Source of the DNA: Actinomycetota bacterium
Lineage (GTDB): Bacteria; Actinomycetota; Aquicultoria; Aquicultorales; Aquicultoraceae
Direction of reading: 5' to 3'
Assembly: GCA_018333515.1 (NCBI GenBank)
Contig: JAGXSZ010000035.1
Span: 1 to 64,000 of the forward strand
Length of the DNA stretch: 64,000 nucleotides
The notes beneath the pieces were generated by a model that worked only from the letters and a program-made list of their open reading frames with translations, was not told the origin of the DNA and ran no database searches. The position numbers were made by a program, and so were the translations under genes. Shown here piece by piece: positions 46,215 through 55,423 of this stretch (positions are counted from its first letter, which is position 1; each line of letters opens with the position of its first letter).

Positions 46215-47261
46215 GTGGAACAACAATTTATAGTCCCCCGGGAGATATTCGAAGAACGCGAAGTCCAGACCCTGTCGAAGTTGGCGATGCGAAGCATCGA
46301 CAGCCAAGGGCGGGCGAAGCCGCTGCAACCGTGTCCGCTGCGCACATGCTACCAGCGTGACCGGGACCGCATCATCCACTCTAAAGCGTTCAGGCGCCTC
46401 GTCAACAAGACGCAGGTCTTTCTGAGCCCGGAGGGCGACCACTATCGCAACCGGCTTACGCACACCATCGAGGTCAGCCAGATATCGAGAATCATAGCCC
46501 GGGCGCTGGCGCTCAACGAAGACCTGGCCGAGGCGATAGCGCTCGGCCATGACCTGGGCCACACCCCCTTCGGCCATGTCGGCGAAGAAGCGATAAACGA
46601 GATTTTTCAAGAGTTGAAGGCCGGAGGCGCGGATAATCTCCCCGACGGGTTCAACCATAACGAGCAGAGCCTGCGCGTAATCGATATCCTCGAGTACGGC
46701 GGCAAAGGGCTCAACCTGACATGGGAGGTGCGCGACGGCATTCTGCACCACACGGGCGAGAAAGACCCGCGGACGCTAGAAGGTCGGATAGTCAAGATTT
46801 CCGACAGGATAGCCTATATCAACCACGACATCGACGACGCCGTTCGCGCCGGCATTCTTAAGACAGACGACATCGATAAAGAGTCAATCGAGTTGTTCGG
46901 CAGGTATTCGGGCGTGCGCATAAACGCTATGGTCTGCAATCTCGTCGAATATAGCCGGGACAAGAATACCATTTCGATGAGCCCGGACCTCATGAAGGCC
47001 ATGCATGAACTGCGCGAGTTCTTGTTCGCACGCGTCTACCGAGGCTCGGCGGCGAAGTCGGAGAATGAAAAGGCCAAGAACGTCTTGAAGAGCCTCTACT
47101 TCCTGTTCCTCGACAAACCGGAGTTGCTGCCCGAGGAGTTCAGAACCGAGGAGTCGGGTACGCGCGTCGTTCGCATCTGTGACTACATAGCGGGCATGAC
47201 CGACCGTTACGCTATCAAGATGTATGAAGAGCACTTCGTTCCAAAAGTATGGATGGTTTAA
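46215..47261 (+). CDS. dgt: dGTP triphosphohydrolase-like HD protein
   Basis: The 348-residue HD-domain enzyme resembles the deoxynucleoside triphosphate triphosphohydrolases next to dnaG in many bacteria. It has KAFRRLVNKTQVF, RLTHTIEVSQISR, GHDLGHTPFGHVGE and SDRIAYINHDIDDA. These contain the metal ligands. Start is GTG 46215. Physiological substrates (dGTP or other dNTPs) are inferred from the family. Confidence 0.93.
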   Translation: MEQQFIVPREIFEEREVQTLSKLAMRSIDSQGRAKPLQPCPLRTCYQRDRDRIIHSKAFRRLVNKTQVFLSPEGDHYRNRLTHTIEVSQISRIIARALALNEDLAEAIALGHDLGHTPFGHVGEEAINEIFQELKAGGADNLPDGFNHNEQSLRVIDILEYGGKGLNLTWEVRDGILHHTGEKDPRTLEGRIVKISDRIAYINHDIDDAVRAGILKTDDIDKESIELFGRYSGVRINAMVCNLVEYSRDKNTISMSPDLMKAMHELREFLFARVYRGSAAKSENEKAKNVLKSLYFLFLDKPELLPEEFRTEESGTRVVRICDYIAGMTDRYAIKMYEEHFVPKVWMV

Positions 47262-47285
47262 CAGCAAGCCGGAGAGACGGATTTA

Positions 47286-49100
47286 GTGACCGAATTTAAA
47301 GGCAGGATCAAAGAGAACGATATAGACGCCGTCCGAGAGCGGAATAACCTGGTCGATGTGGTCTCGGAGTACGTGACGCTCAAGAAAAAAGGCAAGCTTT
47401 TTTGGGGCCTATGTCCATACCACCAAGAGAAGACCCCCTCATTCAAAGTCGACGCCGCGTCGCAGCTTTTTCATTGCTTCGGCTGCGGCGAGGGCGGCAA
47501 TGTCTTCAACTTCGTCATGAAAGTCGAACACTTGGAGTTTCCCGAGGCGGTCGAGTTCTTGGCCGCGCGCGTGGGCTACCAGCTGGAGTACGAAGCGGGC
47601 AAGAGCCGGGAGCTATCCAAAAGAGAGCGTCTTTATGAGGCGAACAGCCAGGCCATGCTCTTCTACCAGCACATACTTCTCAAAACAGCCGAAGGGGAGC
47701 CTGGGCGCGCGTATTTAAAGAAAAGGGGACTGGGCGCCGATATAGTCAAAGGGTACGGTATCGGACTCGCGCCGCAAGGGTGGAACTCACTCGGGAATTA
47801 CCTCGCCAAGCGTAAGTTCTCAAAAGAGGAGCTGGTCGAGGCGGGACTTATCATAAAAAGCGCCAAGGGCCACTATGACCGGTTCCGTTCCAGGATCATC
47901 TTTCCGATTGCCGATATGAGGGGGCGCACTATCGCTTTTGGTGGCAGGGTGCTCGATGGCGGACAGCCGAAATATATGAACTCCCCGGAGACGCCGACAT
48001 ATCATAAGAGTTCAACCTTGTACGGGCTCCATTTGGCCAAGAACGATATAACGAGAGAGGGCTCGGTGGTCGTTGTCGAAGGTTACACAGACGTTCTTGC
48101 TCTGGCCCAGGCGGGCGTACCAAACGTTGTCGCAACGCTCGGTACGGCGTTCACCGGCGAGCACGTCGAACTTCTCAAACGATTCGCCAATCGGGCGATC
48201 TTAGTCTTTGACGCGGATGCCGCGGGTACGAAAGCAGCGGAGAGTGCCGGCGCATATATGTCCGAATTTCGTCCGCCGAAGATGAAGGCTCTCCGCGACT
48301 TCGAGGGACGGAGTGCCGAGTCGGGGATAGATGTGAGGGTGGTCGTGCTTCCAGACAACCTCGATCCCGCGGACTACATCGCAAACCAAAGTATCGACTC
48401 TTTTCGAGAGTTGCTCGACGACGCGGAGCCGTTCTATGATTTTTACTTGACGCGCGAGCTGGAAAAATATACTATCAGTGAGACTCAGGAAAAAGAAAAA
48501 GCCGCACTAGCAGGTCTAAGGTTCATCGCAACGCTCGATCCCATAACGCACGAAGAATATATAGGAAAAATCGCCCAAAGACTTGGGCTCGATGCGCGGG
48601 TTCTTGCTGTCAGATTTAGGTCGTTGCTCGGTAAGAGCGCCCCTAGGCGCGGCGCGGCGCTCAAAACGTCGCTCGACCCGCAAGAGAAGACGGAACGGAC
48701 TTTTCTTCATCTCGTCATGAAATATCCTCGGCTGCGGGGCAGCCTGTCGGCCGACATGGAGGGTGACTACTTTGTTTCCCCGGCTCACGCTAAGCTTCTC
48801 GCAGTTTTAAAGGGAATAGGTGCGGGTAAATTCGACACAAAGACACTGGATGATCTTGACAATAGCTTAAAAGCCAAGGCCACAGAGGTGTATTTGACGG
48901 AGGCCGAATACGAAGAGGAAAATTTAGCAAAATATTTTGAGGATATTTCGCTATCTCTCAAGGATTTTTATTATAAGCGTCAAATTAGTAAACTAAAACG
49001 GGAACTCGAGTCCCCGAAGGCGCAGCGGGATCAGACGCGTTACGATGCTTTGTTCGGAGAACTAATCGAGCTTGAGGCAAAGCGAAGAGATTTGCGCTAG
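47286..49100 (+). CDS. dnaG: DNA primase
   Basis: DnaG (604 residues) makes RNA primers for replication. It has the CHC2 zinc finger (LCPYHQEKTPSF and FHCFGCGEGGN), the RNA polymerase core, the TOPRIM motif (VVEGYTDVL, FDADAAGTKA) and a helical C-terminal helicase-interaction domain. Start is GTG 47286. It is followed by rpoD after 28 nt, the macromolecular-synthesis arrangement without rpsU. Confidence 0.97.
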   Translation: MTEFKGRIKENDIDAVRERNNLVDVVSEYVTLKKKGKLFWGLCPYHQEKTPSFKVDAASQLFHCFGCGEGGNVFNFVMKVEHLEFPEAVEFLAARVGYQLEYEAGKSRELSKRERLYEANSQAMLFYQHILLKTAEGEPGRAYLKKRGLGADIVKGYGIGLAPQGWNSLGNYLAKRKFSKEELVEAGLIIKSAKGHYDRFRSRIIFPIADMRGRTIAFGGRVLDGGQPKYMNSPETPTYHKSSTLYGLHLAKNDITREGSVVVVEGYTDVLALAQAGVPNVVATLGTAFTGEHVELLKRFANRAILVFDADAAGTKAAESAGAYMSEFRPPKMKALRDFEGRSAESGIDVRVVVLPDNLDPADYIANQSIDSFRELLDDAEPFYDFYLTRELEKYTISETQEKEKAALAGLRFIATLDPITHEEYIGKIAQRLGLDARVLAVRFRSLLGKSAPRRGAALKTSLDPQEKTERTFLHLVMKYPRLRGSLSADMEGDYFVSPAHAKLLAVLKGIGAGKFDTKTLDDLDNSLKAKATEVYLTEAEYEEENLAKYFEDISLSLKDFYYKRQISKLKRELESPKAQRDQTRYDALFGELIELEAKRRDLR

Positions 49101-49128
49101 CATGTGATTTGATTGGAGGAAACACTGG

Positions 49129-50379
49129 GTGAATACCCGCATTAACGAGTTCGAAATTCCAGAGGTAAAAATGCTGATCGCGAAGGGGCAAGGGAAAGGC
49201 GTGCTCAGCTCCGATGAGATTAACGACGCGCTCCAAGCCGTCGATCTTACGAGTGAGCAAATCGATAATATATATTCCTACCTGTTCAATGTCGGGGTCG
49301 AGATTGTGGATACGGGCGATGACGGTGCCGCCGATGAGGACGTCGATTTGGGAGTCGACGAGCTTGACGTCGACGAGAAAATCGTTGCTGAAGATGAGGC
49401 GGACGTCGACGACGAGGAGGGCGCCAAGGCGAAATTCAGCCGTGAACTCGATCTGTCGGTGAAATCGCCGATAAACGACCCTGTGCGCATGTATCTTAAA
49501 GAAATAGGCAAAGTGCCGCTCCTTACCGGCGACGAAGAAGTAAGATTGGCCAAAAATATCGAAGCCGGCGAAGAAGCCGCCGGGCGTCTCGAGCGCGATG
49601 AGGACAATCTAACGAAAGAAGAGATTCGCAAGATACGCCGGATAGAGCGCGAAGGGATGACGGCGAAGAAAAAGCTGGTCGAGGCGAATCTGCGTCTCGT
49701 GGTAAGCATCGCGAAAAGATATGTCGGGCGGGGCATGCTCTTTCTCGACCTGATTCAGGAAGGCAATCTCGGCTTGATTCGTGCTGTTGAGAAATTCGAT
49801 TATCGCAAAGGCTATAAATTCAGCACCTACGCGACATGGTGGATTCGCCAAGCCATCACCAGGGCGATTGCCGACCAAGCTCGGACGATACGTATTCCGG
49901 TGCACATGGTGGAGACGATAAACAAGCTCATCCGCATTCAGCGCCAGCTTTTACAGGAGCTTGGTCGCGAGCCGTTGCCCGAGGAGATAGGCGAAGAGAT
50001 GGGCTTGACCCCCGAGCGAGTGCGCGAGATTCTCAAAATATCACAGGAGCCGGTCTCTCTTGAGACACCTATCGGCGAAGAAGAAGACAGCCAGCTTGGC
50101 GATTTCATAGAAGACCAGGAAGCCGAGGTGCCATCGGATGCGGCGTCATTCTCACTTCTGCAGGAACAGCTCCAGGAAGTTCTCGACACGTTAAGCGAGC
50201 GCGAGCGCAAGGTCATCGAGTTACGCTTCGGCCTTATCGACGGGCATCCCAGAACATTAGAAGAAGTCGGTCGCGTCTTTGGCGTCACCAGGGAGCGCAT
50301 CCGGCAAATCGAGTCGAAGACGCTGAGCAAACTGCGCCACCCGAATCGCAGCGCGAAGCTCCGGGACTATCTGGAATAG
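49129..50379 (+). CDS. rpoD: Primary sigma factor RpoD/SigA
   Basis: The housekeeping sigma factor (416 residues) has an acidic N-terminal region (about 55-105), region 1.2 ([11 protein letters not shown]), region 2 (KYVG-type [40 protein letters not shown]), region 3 and region 4 ([34 protein letters not shown]). It begins at GTG 49129 with GGAGG upstream. The end ([16 protein letters not shown]) is similar to actinobacterial primary sigma factors. The promoters called in this window fit its expected specificity. Confidence 0.97.
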   Translation: MNTRINEFEIPEVKMLIAKGQGKGVLSSDEINDALQAVDLTSEQIDNIYSYLFNVGVEIVDTGDDGAADEDVDLGVDELDVDEKIVAEDEADVDDEEGAKAKFSRELDLSVKSPINDPVRMYLKEIGKVPLLTGDEEVRLAKNIEAGEEAAGRLERDEDNLTKEEIRKIRRIEREGMTAKKKLVEANLRLVVSIAKRYVGRGMLFLDLIQEGNLGLIRAVEKFDYRKGYKFSTYATWWIRQAITRAIADQARTIRIPVHMVETINKLIRIQRQLLQELGREPLPEEIGEEMGLTPERVREILKISQEPVSLETPIGEEEDSQLGDFIEDQEAEVPSDAASFSLLQEQLQEVLDTLSERERKVIELRFGLIDGHPRTLEEVGRVFGVTRERIRQIESKTLSKLRHPNRSAKLRDYLE

Positions 50380-50405
50380 TTGCCGGAACCGCACAAGCGC
50401 TGCGC

Positions 50406-50495
50406 TCAGGGCTTTAGCCCTGACAATGCTCTCTGTGCCTCGACAGAAAAACAATAAGCTGATGACGCGCCGGTTCTTGAGCCGGCGCTTTGTTG
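50406..50495 (+). terminator. Terminator between convergent rpoD and polyferredoxin genes
   Basis: The palindrome TCAGGGCT-TT-AGCCCTGA lies at 50406-50423. A second hairpin, GCGCCGG (50467-50473) with CCGGCGC (50482-50488), is followed by TTTGTTG. The second is the more likely rpoD terminator. The region separates two genes that face each other. Confidence 0.65.
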
Positions 50496-50505
50496 CATGT
50501 GGGCC

Positions 50506-52053
50506 CTAACCCATGCCATCTCTATTGTCGAGCGTGTAGAAGAGGTCTTGACCGCCTTCGAATTTCGTCGGGAAGACCTTGATGGCTTTTCGGCGCGGCA
50601 GCGGACACTTCTTCTCGCATATGCCGCAGCCGATGCATTTATCTTTGACAACGATAGGCAGAACCGCCATCTTTCCGTAGTTCGTGGGCCGCTCTTCGAT
50701 GATTATCGCTTTATCCGGCAGCGGGCAAAGCTCCACACAAATCCCGCAGCCGTGACCGGCTATCCAGGGGATACACTTGCCCCGGTCGATTTCGGCCACG
50801 CCCAAGACAAACTTCTGCTTAGCCTTGAGTTTTAAGTGCTCGATGGCGCCTGTCGGACAGGCTTTGCCGCAAGCGTTACACGACCAGTCGCAGACACTCA
50901 AATTAAAATCGAGGTACGGTGTCCAGACGGCCTCAACGCCATACTGGAGGAGCGCCGGCTGAAGGACATTAGTCGGGCAGGCCTTGAGGCATGCACCGCA
51001 GCGCACGCATTTATCGAGAAACGCCGGCTCCTTGAGCGCGCCGGGCGGCCTGATAAGAGTCAACTCGTCCGGCTCGGGCCATTTATTCAACGGCACCGTG
51101 TAGGCGGCGACCATCGTCGCGCCGACTGTTGCGATGGCCGTTCTCCTAGAGGGCATCGGGTTAGATAACTCCGGCTTCAAATCGACCGATATGGCTTCTT
51201 GCGGGCAGTTGTTCCTGCACTTGAGGCAGAGCACGCAGCTCGCAGCGTTGGTTTTTAAGCCATCGTCGGATATTGCTTCCATGTTGCAGTTATTGGCGCA
51301 TTTCAGGCAATTCGTGCATGATTCTACCGCGACTTTTCGCCTATAGAGCGGCGCCCGTCCGATAATTCCGAGCAGGCCTCCGAGCGGGCAGACGTAGCGG
51401 CACCAGAACCTATTGCCGAGCGCGTTAAGGCTTACGACGAACGCGAAGAGGGCGATCATCCACTGCGCGGAAAGAAACGCCCGTTGGTCGTCGTAGATTA
51501 GTATTCCGGAGAGCTTCCAAACCGTCTTATCGACGAGCGGAGCTATGTTTCTGTTGGTATAAAGAGAGTCCGCAATCGTCGAAAGGACATAATCGATTCC
51601 GGGGAAGACGGCTACCGTAGTCGTTCGTGTAAGCATGGCGAGGGGGTCGAGAAGCATTAGGATATTGATACCGAAGATACTCATGATCAGGATGATTGTC
51701 AATGTTATGACCGGAAGCGTCTTCAGCCGCGCAAAAGACCCCCGCTTTATCTTCAGAACCCTTGAGAGCGGGGCGAAGAGGTCGAGAAGAGCGCCCATCG
51801 GACAGGCATATCCACAGAAGACCCTCCCCAACATAAGGGTTACGGCTACCGTTATTAGAGCGAAGAGCATCTCATGTCTGAAAGGCACGCCGGACAGGAG
51901 AGAGACGAGTGCTATAAGCGGGTCGGCGACGAGAAAAAGCTCAGTCGGAAACGGCAGGCTAATCTGCTTTGAGGTGATAGCGAGGAGCACCAGGAAGAGT
52001 GAGAAGAAAAACGCTTGAATTACCCTTCGATAATTGGACAATCTTACACCCAT
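50506..52053 (-). CDS. NapH/NapG-like membrane polyferredoxin
   Basis: This 515-residue protein joins two parts. Residues 1-260 are a NapH-like membrane domain with about five helices and the CGYACPMGAL and CRYVCPLGG motifs. After two 4Fe-4S sites (CTNCLKCANNC, CVLCLKCRNNC) comes a twin-arginine-like stretch, SRRTAIATVGATMVAAY. The C-terminal NapG-like module has four more cluster motifs (CVRCGACLKACP, CNACGKACP, CGICVELCP, CIGCGICEKKCP). Six clusters are therefore expected. It probably passes electrons between quinols and a partner enzyme, but no oxidoreductase is next to it. It has AGGGTAA as ribosome binding site. Confidence 0.88.
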   Translation of the reverse strand: MGVRLSNYRRVIQAFFFSLFLVLLAITSKQISLPFPTELFLVADPLIALVSLLSGVPFRHEMLFALITVAVTLMLGRVFCGYACPMGALLDLFAPLSRVLKIKRGSFARLKTLPVITLTIILIMSIFGINILMLLDPLAMLTRTTTVAVFPGIDYVLSTIADSLYTNRNIAPLVDKTVWKLSGILIYDDQRAFLSAQWMIALFAFVVSLNALGNRFWCRYVCPLGGLLGIIGRAPLYRRKVAVESCTNCLKCANNCNMEAISDDGLKTNAASCVLCLKCRNNCPQEAISVDLKPELSNPMPSRRTAIATVGATMVAAYTVPLNKWPEPDELTLIRPPGALKEPAFLDKCVRCGACLKACPTNVLQPALLQYGVEAVWTPYLDFNLSVCDWSCNACGKACPTGAIEHLKLKAKQKFVLGVAEIDRGKCIPWIAGHGCGICVELCPLPDKAIIIEERPTNYGKMAVLPIVVKDKCIGCGICEKKCPLPRRKAIKVFPTKFEGGQDLFYTLDNRDGMG

Positions 52054-52211
52054 GTATTACCCTACGTCCTCCTCTATAAAGCGACTCTTATTATATCTGA
52101 TTTTTCTAAATCGTGCGAGTATCAATAATCGGGCGAGGTTGGGTTTTCGCGGCGCAAGGGATTTGGCCGCAAATCCGCATATCGCATGCGCTGTCGGCGC
52201 AGACAATTATC

Positions 52212-52240
52212 TTGAAAGTTAATGGGATATCTTTTATAAT
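52212..52240 (+). promoter_or_regulatory. tRNA-Asn promoter
   Basis: TTGAAA (52212-52217) is followed after 17 nt by a perfect TATAAT (52235-52240). Transcription would start near 52247. The leader then has the palindrome TGCGAGTTGAACTCGCA (52251-52267) before the tRNA at 52293. Confidence 0.75.
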
Positions 52241-52292
52241 TCAAAAGGTGTGCGAGTTGAACTCGCAAATTGCATAGCGCGAAGGACAACAT

Positions 52293-52367
52293 TCCTCGGT
52301 AGCTCAATGGTAGAGCATTCGGCTGTTAACCGAAGGGCTGTAGGTTCGAATCCTACCCGGGGAGCCA
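52293..52367 (+). tRNA. tRNA-Asn(GTT)
   Basis: The sequence folds as a full tRNA. The acceptor stem is TCCTCGG/CCGGGGA, the D arm GCTCAATGGTAGAGC, the anticodon arm TTCGG-CTGTTAA-CCGAA with anticodon GTT, and the T arm GTAGG-TTCGAAT-CCTAC. Discriminator is G, and CCA is encoded. A T6 run follows at 52372. It stands at the left edge of an AT-rich accessory region, a common integration site. Confidence 0.97.
52344..52358 (+). repeat. Candidate att-like repeat, left copy (in tRNA T arm)
   Basis: GTTCGAATCCTACCC in the tRNA-Asn 3' half matches GTTCGAATCCAACCC at 55371-55385 in 14 of 15 positions. The pair could be left and right core sites of an integrated element spanning 3.0 kb. T-arm sequences are widely conserved, so the second copy may simply be a tRNA relic. 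Confidence 0.3.
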
Positions 52368-52481
52368 AATGTTTTTTCATGTGTCAACCAACCCATAAAT
52401 TATGCCTTTAAACAGGCATGTATTAATATCTGCCTACAGTTATGGGGTACGGTAACAGCTTGGACGAGGAAACAAAAACCC

Positions 52482-52532
52482 TTGACCCCGCTTTATGTTC
52501 TAATATATTAGACATAAGTCCAATATATTAGA
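52482..52532 (+). promoter_or_regulatory. Twin palindromes and promoter upstream of the MNT/HEPN pair
   Basis: TCTAATATATTAGA (52499-52512) is a perfect palindrome. TCCAATATATTAGA (52519-52532) follows exactly 20 bp later with one change. TTGACC at 52482-52487 and TATATT at 52504-52509 make a promoter whose -10 lies inside the first palindrome. The same architecture is found at 55424-55457 before the AbiE pair, which points to a common repressor. Confidence 0.65.
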
Positions 52533-52569
52533 ATCCTTTGCTGCCTGAAATAGGGTTTTGAAAATAGTA

Positions 52570-52597
52570 TTGACCAATATCTATAATTCAATATAAT
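52570..52597 (+). promoter_or_regulatory. Proximal promoter of the MNT/HEPN pair
   Basis: TTGACC (52570-52575), 16 nt, then TATAAT (52592-52597). The expected start near 52604 coincides with the first possible ATG, so that ATG would be leaderless. This favours the internal ATG at 52634. Confidence 0.65.
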
Positions 52598-52633
52598 GAA
52601 CATATGCATCAAAATAATGAATTTAAGGTTATT

Positions 52634-53182
52634 ATGCTAAAAGATATTCTTTTAAACACCGCCGCCAATAAAGTCCTTGGCTTCCTAACGTTACACCAAG
52701 ACGCTTCTTTTTATGATAAAGAAGTTTCCGAGAAAACGGGTGTCAGCCGTGGTATGACCAACATGGTTCTTCGCCAGTTTTTTGATGCCGGTCTGCTTGA
52801 GAGAGAGAAGCGGGGCCGGATGTGGTTTTACACTCTATCTACTAATCCACTTTTTAAGTATTACAGGGTCTATGAAAATCTTGTGAATTTAGAGAACCTT
52901 GTTAAGGCTCTAAAACCAATCTCCCAAAGAGTAATTCTGTTCGGAAGTACCGCCAAAGGAGAAGATACCGCCGAGAGTGATATTGACCTCTTTATCCTTA
53001 CAACCCATAAAGACGGAGTGTTAAAAGCAATTCGTGAATATGATATTGAACGAGAAATCAAGCCGGTGCTGCAGACTCCGTCAGAATATGCGGTATCCAG
53101 AAAAAAAGACAAAGCTTTCTATGGCGAAGTGGCAAAAGGAATAGTTTTATTTAATAAGGAACCAGATGAACAAAGACTTTGA
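52634..53182 (+). CDS. MNT-type nucleotidyltransferase with N-terminal winged helix
   Basis: The 182-residue protein has a winged-helix domain (about 1-85: YDKEVSEKTGVSRGMTNMVLR) and a minimal nucleotidyltransferase domain (about 90-165). The latter holds FGSTAKGEDTAESDIDLFI, which is GS plus D-x-D. MNT proteins pair with HEPN toxins and in studied cases AMPylate them. The HTH suggests autoregulation. ATG 52634 is preferred over ATG 52604 because of the promoter position and AAGG upstream. It overlaps the HEPN gene by 17 nt. Confidence 0.85.
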   Translation: MLKDILLNTAANKVLGFLTLHQDASFYDKEVSEKTGVSRGMTNMVLRQFFDAGLLEREKRGRMWFYTLSTNPLFKYYRVYENLVNLENLVKALKPISQRVILFGSTAKGEDTAESDIDLFILTTHKDGVLKAIREYDIEREIKPVLQTPSEYAVSRKKDKAFYGEVAKGIVLFNKEPDEQRL

Positions 53183-53603
53183 GAAATGCTTAAAAAAGAA
53201 AAGCATCGTTAAACAGCCACACGCCGAAGCTCTAATTGGCGATGAACTTAATGCGGCAATTAGGGATTTAAAAAGAGCCAAAAGAACCTATGACGAGTTT
53301 CTGGATGATTTAGATTACAAATGGGCAACAATTCAAGCCTATTATTCCATGTTTCATGCGGCAAGAGCTTTGCTGTTTAAAAAAGGCTACCGCGAGAAAA
53401 GCCACTACTGCTTAAAAATAGCTATCCAGGCACTTTATGCTGATGAAAAAATAATCGACCAGAGTTTCGTGGATGATTTTGATACAACCATACTCCTTCG
53501 AGAAACAGCAGATTATAAATCCGATTTCTCAAAAGAAGGAGCCGAATCTGCACTCGAAAATGCTGAGGAGTTTTTAAGAATTACTGAAGAACTCTTAAAA
53601 TAA
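53166..53603 (+). CDS. HEPN-domain protein, probable toxin partner
   Basis: This 145-residue helical protein has the HEPN core YYSMFHAARALLFKKGYREKS followed by HYC, giving an R-x3-H pattern close to that of PF05168-type HEPN proteins. HEPN proteins are often metal-independent RNases. The start lies within the end of the MNT gene, so the two are co-translated. Base composition is AT-rich compared with the housekeeping genes, suggesting transfer. Confidence 0.85.
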   Translation: MNKDFEKCLKKKSIVKQPHAEALIGDELNAAIRDLKRAKRTYDEFLDDLDYKWATIQAYYSMFHAARALLFKKGYREKSHYCLKIAIQALYADEKIIDQSFVDDFDTTILLRETADYKSDFSKEGAESALENAEEFLRITEELLK

Positions 53604-53794
53604 AGCTTTAAAGTCTTAGTTAAGCAATCAAACGGATAGTCTTACGATGCATATAAGCACAATTGCTCCAAAAGCCTGCGGTATAAATGTCAAGCGCATG
53701 TTTTTAGTAAAAATCCTCAAGAAGTGAATGCTCAACTAAGCCCATACAACAAAACATCTGCAAGGGCTATGTGCAAGCATATAACCATCAATTA

Positions 53795-55030
53795 CTATCT
53801 AAAGACACCTACCTTAGGCTCGTAGAGCCTCTTAGATTGCAGCAGTGAAAAAACGAGCCGCACGAGTTTTCGTGCGGTCAGTGCGGTCGCTCGGCGATGG
53901 TGGTGCGTCTTAGCCTCAGCATACTTTCTCTCATAGTAGGCGCGGTACTCGTCGTTGTGTACGCGAAGCGAGTTGGCCGCCTCATAGAGATAGTAGCGAA
54001 GGTACGGGTTGCCGGTTTTGCTCATGTGCGTCTCTTCGGCTTCAAATTGGCCGCTTCTTCGCACATGCCAAGTGAGACCGGCATACTTTGCCAGTGCCGC
54101 CTGGTCCTTAAACCGCGTGACATCGCCCACCTCGGCAATAATGCCGGCACACAGTACTGGACCTAAGCCCTTGACGGTGCCCAGGGTATGAGGAATATGA
54201 GCGATCTCTTTTGCAATGGCGAGATCGGTGATTTTTACCTGGGCTTGTAGCGCCTGTATGTTTCTCAATGTTGTCGCCAGGATGAAGTTGATCGGCTCAA
54301 GGATCTTTTTATCTAGCCGGTAAGCATCCCTGGCAGCCTGCTTAACACTTTCTGCTACCTCTACTGGGTCTGTAATTGTATTGTTACTGCTTTTCTGCAC
54401 AAAAGCGGCGAGTTCATCGATATCCGTCTCTGCGATCTCATCAACCGAGTAGAACTCAGTAAGAATCGCTGTGCTCGTGGCGCCAAAGGTATTAGTGATG
54501 ATGCCTCTTGGCTTAAAGGTGTTAAATTTGAGCGACAGATACGAGAGGAAATAGTTCTTCTCATCGGTGATCTGCTTGATGAGCCGATACCGAAATCTGG
54601 TTAGTCTTTGCAGTGGCTGATACCTCTCATCGTGGTAGCACTCTGCCGGGAGCCTCCCAAAGCGAAGCCTATCAGCGATAACCCACGCATCGATTCGATC
54701 CGTCTTTGGCAAAAACGGGTACGACTTCTTAAAACCTTTAACGATTTTTGGATTGATGCTGTAGACCTTGGGATACAGGTGGGAAAGTTCAGCTTCCGTC
54801 GAAAGGTACACTGACAAGTGCCACCAGTAGGTAGCTGTTGCCTCCATGCCGACAAGTAAGCTATCTATACTGTGTTGAGCTGCGAGTGCAAGGCATTTGT
54901 CTTTCAGGCCGGTAGCACCGGTGAGATCATTTGAAAATGAAAACGTTGAAAGCTCATCGCCAGTGCTATTCATGAGACAAGCCCAGTTCTCTTTTTGGGC
55001 CACATCGATGCCAACGTAGAGCGGATTCAT
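53795..55030 (-). mobile_element. IS110-family transposase gene
   Basis: The transposase has 411 residues. The N-terminal RuvC-like DEDD domain shows YVGIDVAQKEN, VGMEATATYWW and KTDRIDAWVIAD. The C-terminal Transposase_20 domain shows VKGLGPVLCAGIIAEVGD and LAKYAGLTWHVRRSG. The start on the minus strand is ATG at 55030, with GGAGG about 10 nt before it; the frame is open farther upstream but that part is non-coding leader. No stop or frameshift interrupts it, so it may be active. IS110 recombinases use a bridge RNA encoded in the element; element ends were not found with confidence. Confidence 0.93.
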
Positions 55031-55370
55031 AGCATACACCTCCTTCATTGGGTATAAAGAGCTTAGGGTGCCCGAGCTTTTCGGTGCCAACAGACTCGCC
55101 GATAAGAATTTTCCAAGAGGTGGCGTATTCCTTTTACCTGCTGCGACCATAAAAGGGCTACCATCTTGGGTAAAACATCCTGCGGTTAGAAGTATGCAAC
55201 CGGAAAGCTTCAGGCGGACACGCTTTTGTAGAAGTCCAAACGGCAACAAGTTCGAAAAAGTCCTGTCCCTTAGCGCTTAAGATATATACTTCCCGCACGG
55301 GCACCCTAACTATTAATTTACTGGTTGATTATTCACTCTTAAAGAATGGTCCCTTGAGGTATTTATACGA
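55031..55370 (-). ncRNA. IS110 5' non-coding end, likely bridge RNA region
   Basis: Upstream of the transposase start (read on the minus strand) is a gene-free stretch. It contains a perfect 12-bp inverted repeat, TTAGGGTGCCCG at 55063-55074 and its complement at 55298-55309, enclosing 223 nt. In the IS110 group the bridge RNA that pairs with donor and target DNA is encoded at this side of the gene. Exact RNA ends and guide loops cannot be fixed by eye. Confidence 0.45.
55063..55309. repeat. 12-bp inverted repeat flanking IS110 leader
   Basis: TTAGGGTGCCCG (55063-55074) and CGGGCACCCTAA (55298-55309) are exact reverse complements. Both arms lie on the same side of the transposase gene, so they are not conventional terminal inverted repeats of the whole element. 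Confidence 0.85.
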
Positions 55371-55385
55371 GTTCGAATCCAACCC
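55371..55385 (+). repeat. tRNA T-arm-like sequence, right copy
   Basis: GTTCGAATCCAACCC resembles a tRNA T arm and matches the tRNA-Asn copy at 52344 with one mismatch. No intact tRNA surrounds it. A second tRNA-like piece (GCTCAAGGGGTAAGCA, 55514-55529) recalls a D arm. These may mark a former integration boundary. Confidence 0.35.
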
Positions 55386-55423
55386 CCTGGTTTGTGTTAA
55401 AAACTCATAACTCAGTCTCATCG

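Noticed and set aside
55031-55249. N-terminal extension of the IS110 transposase (73 codons)
   Set aside because: The frame is open, but it runs through the inverted-repeat leader. A strong GGAGG stands before the internal ATG at 55030, where the family begins.
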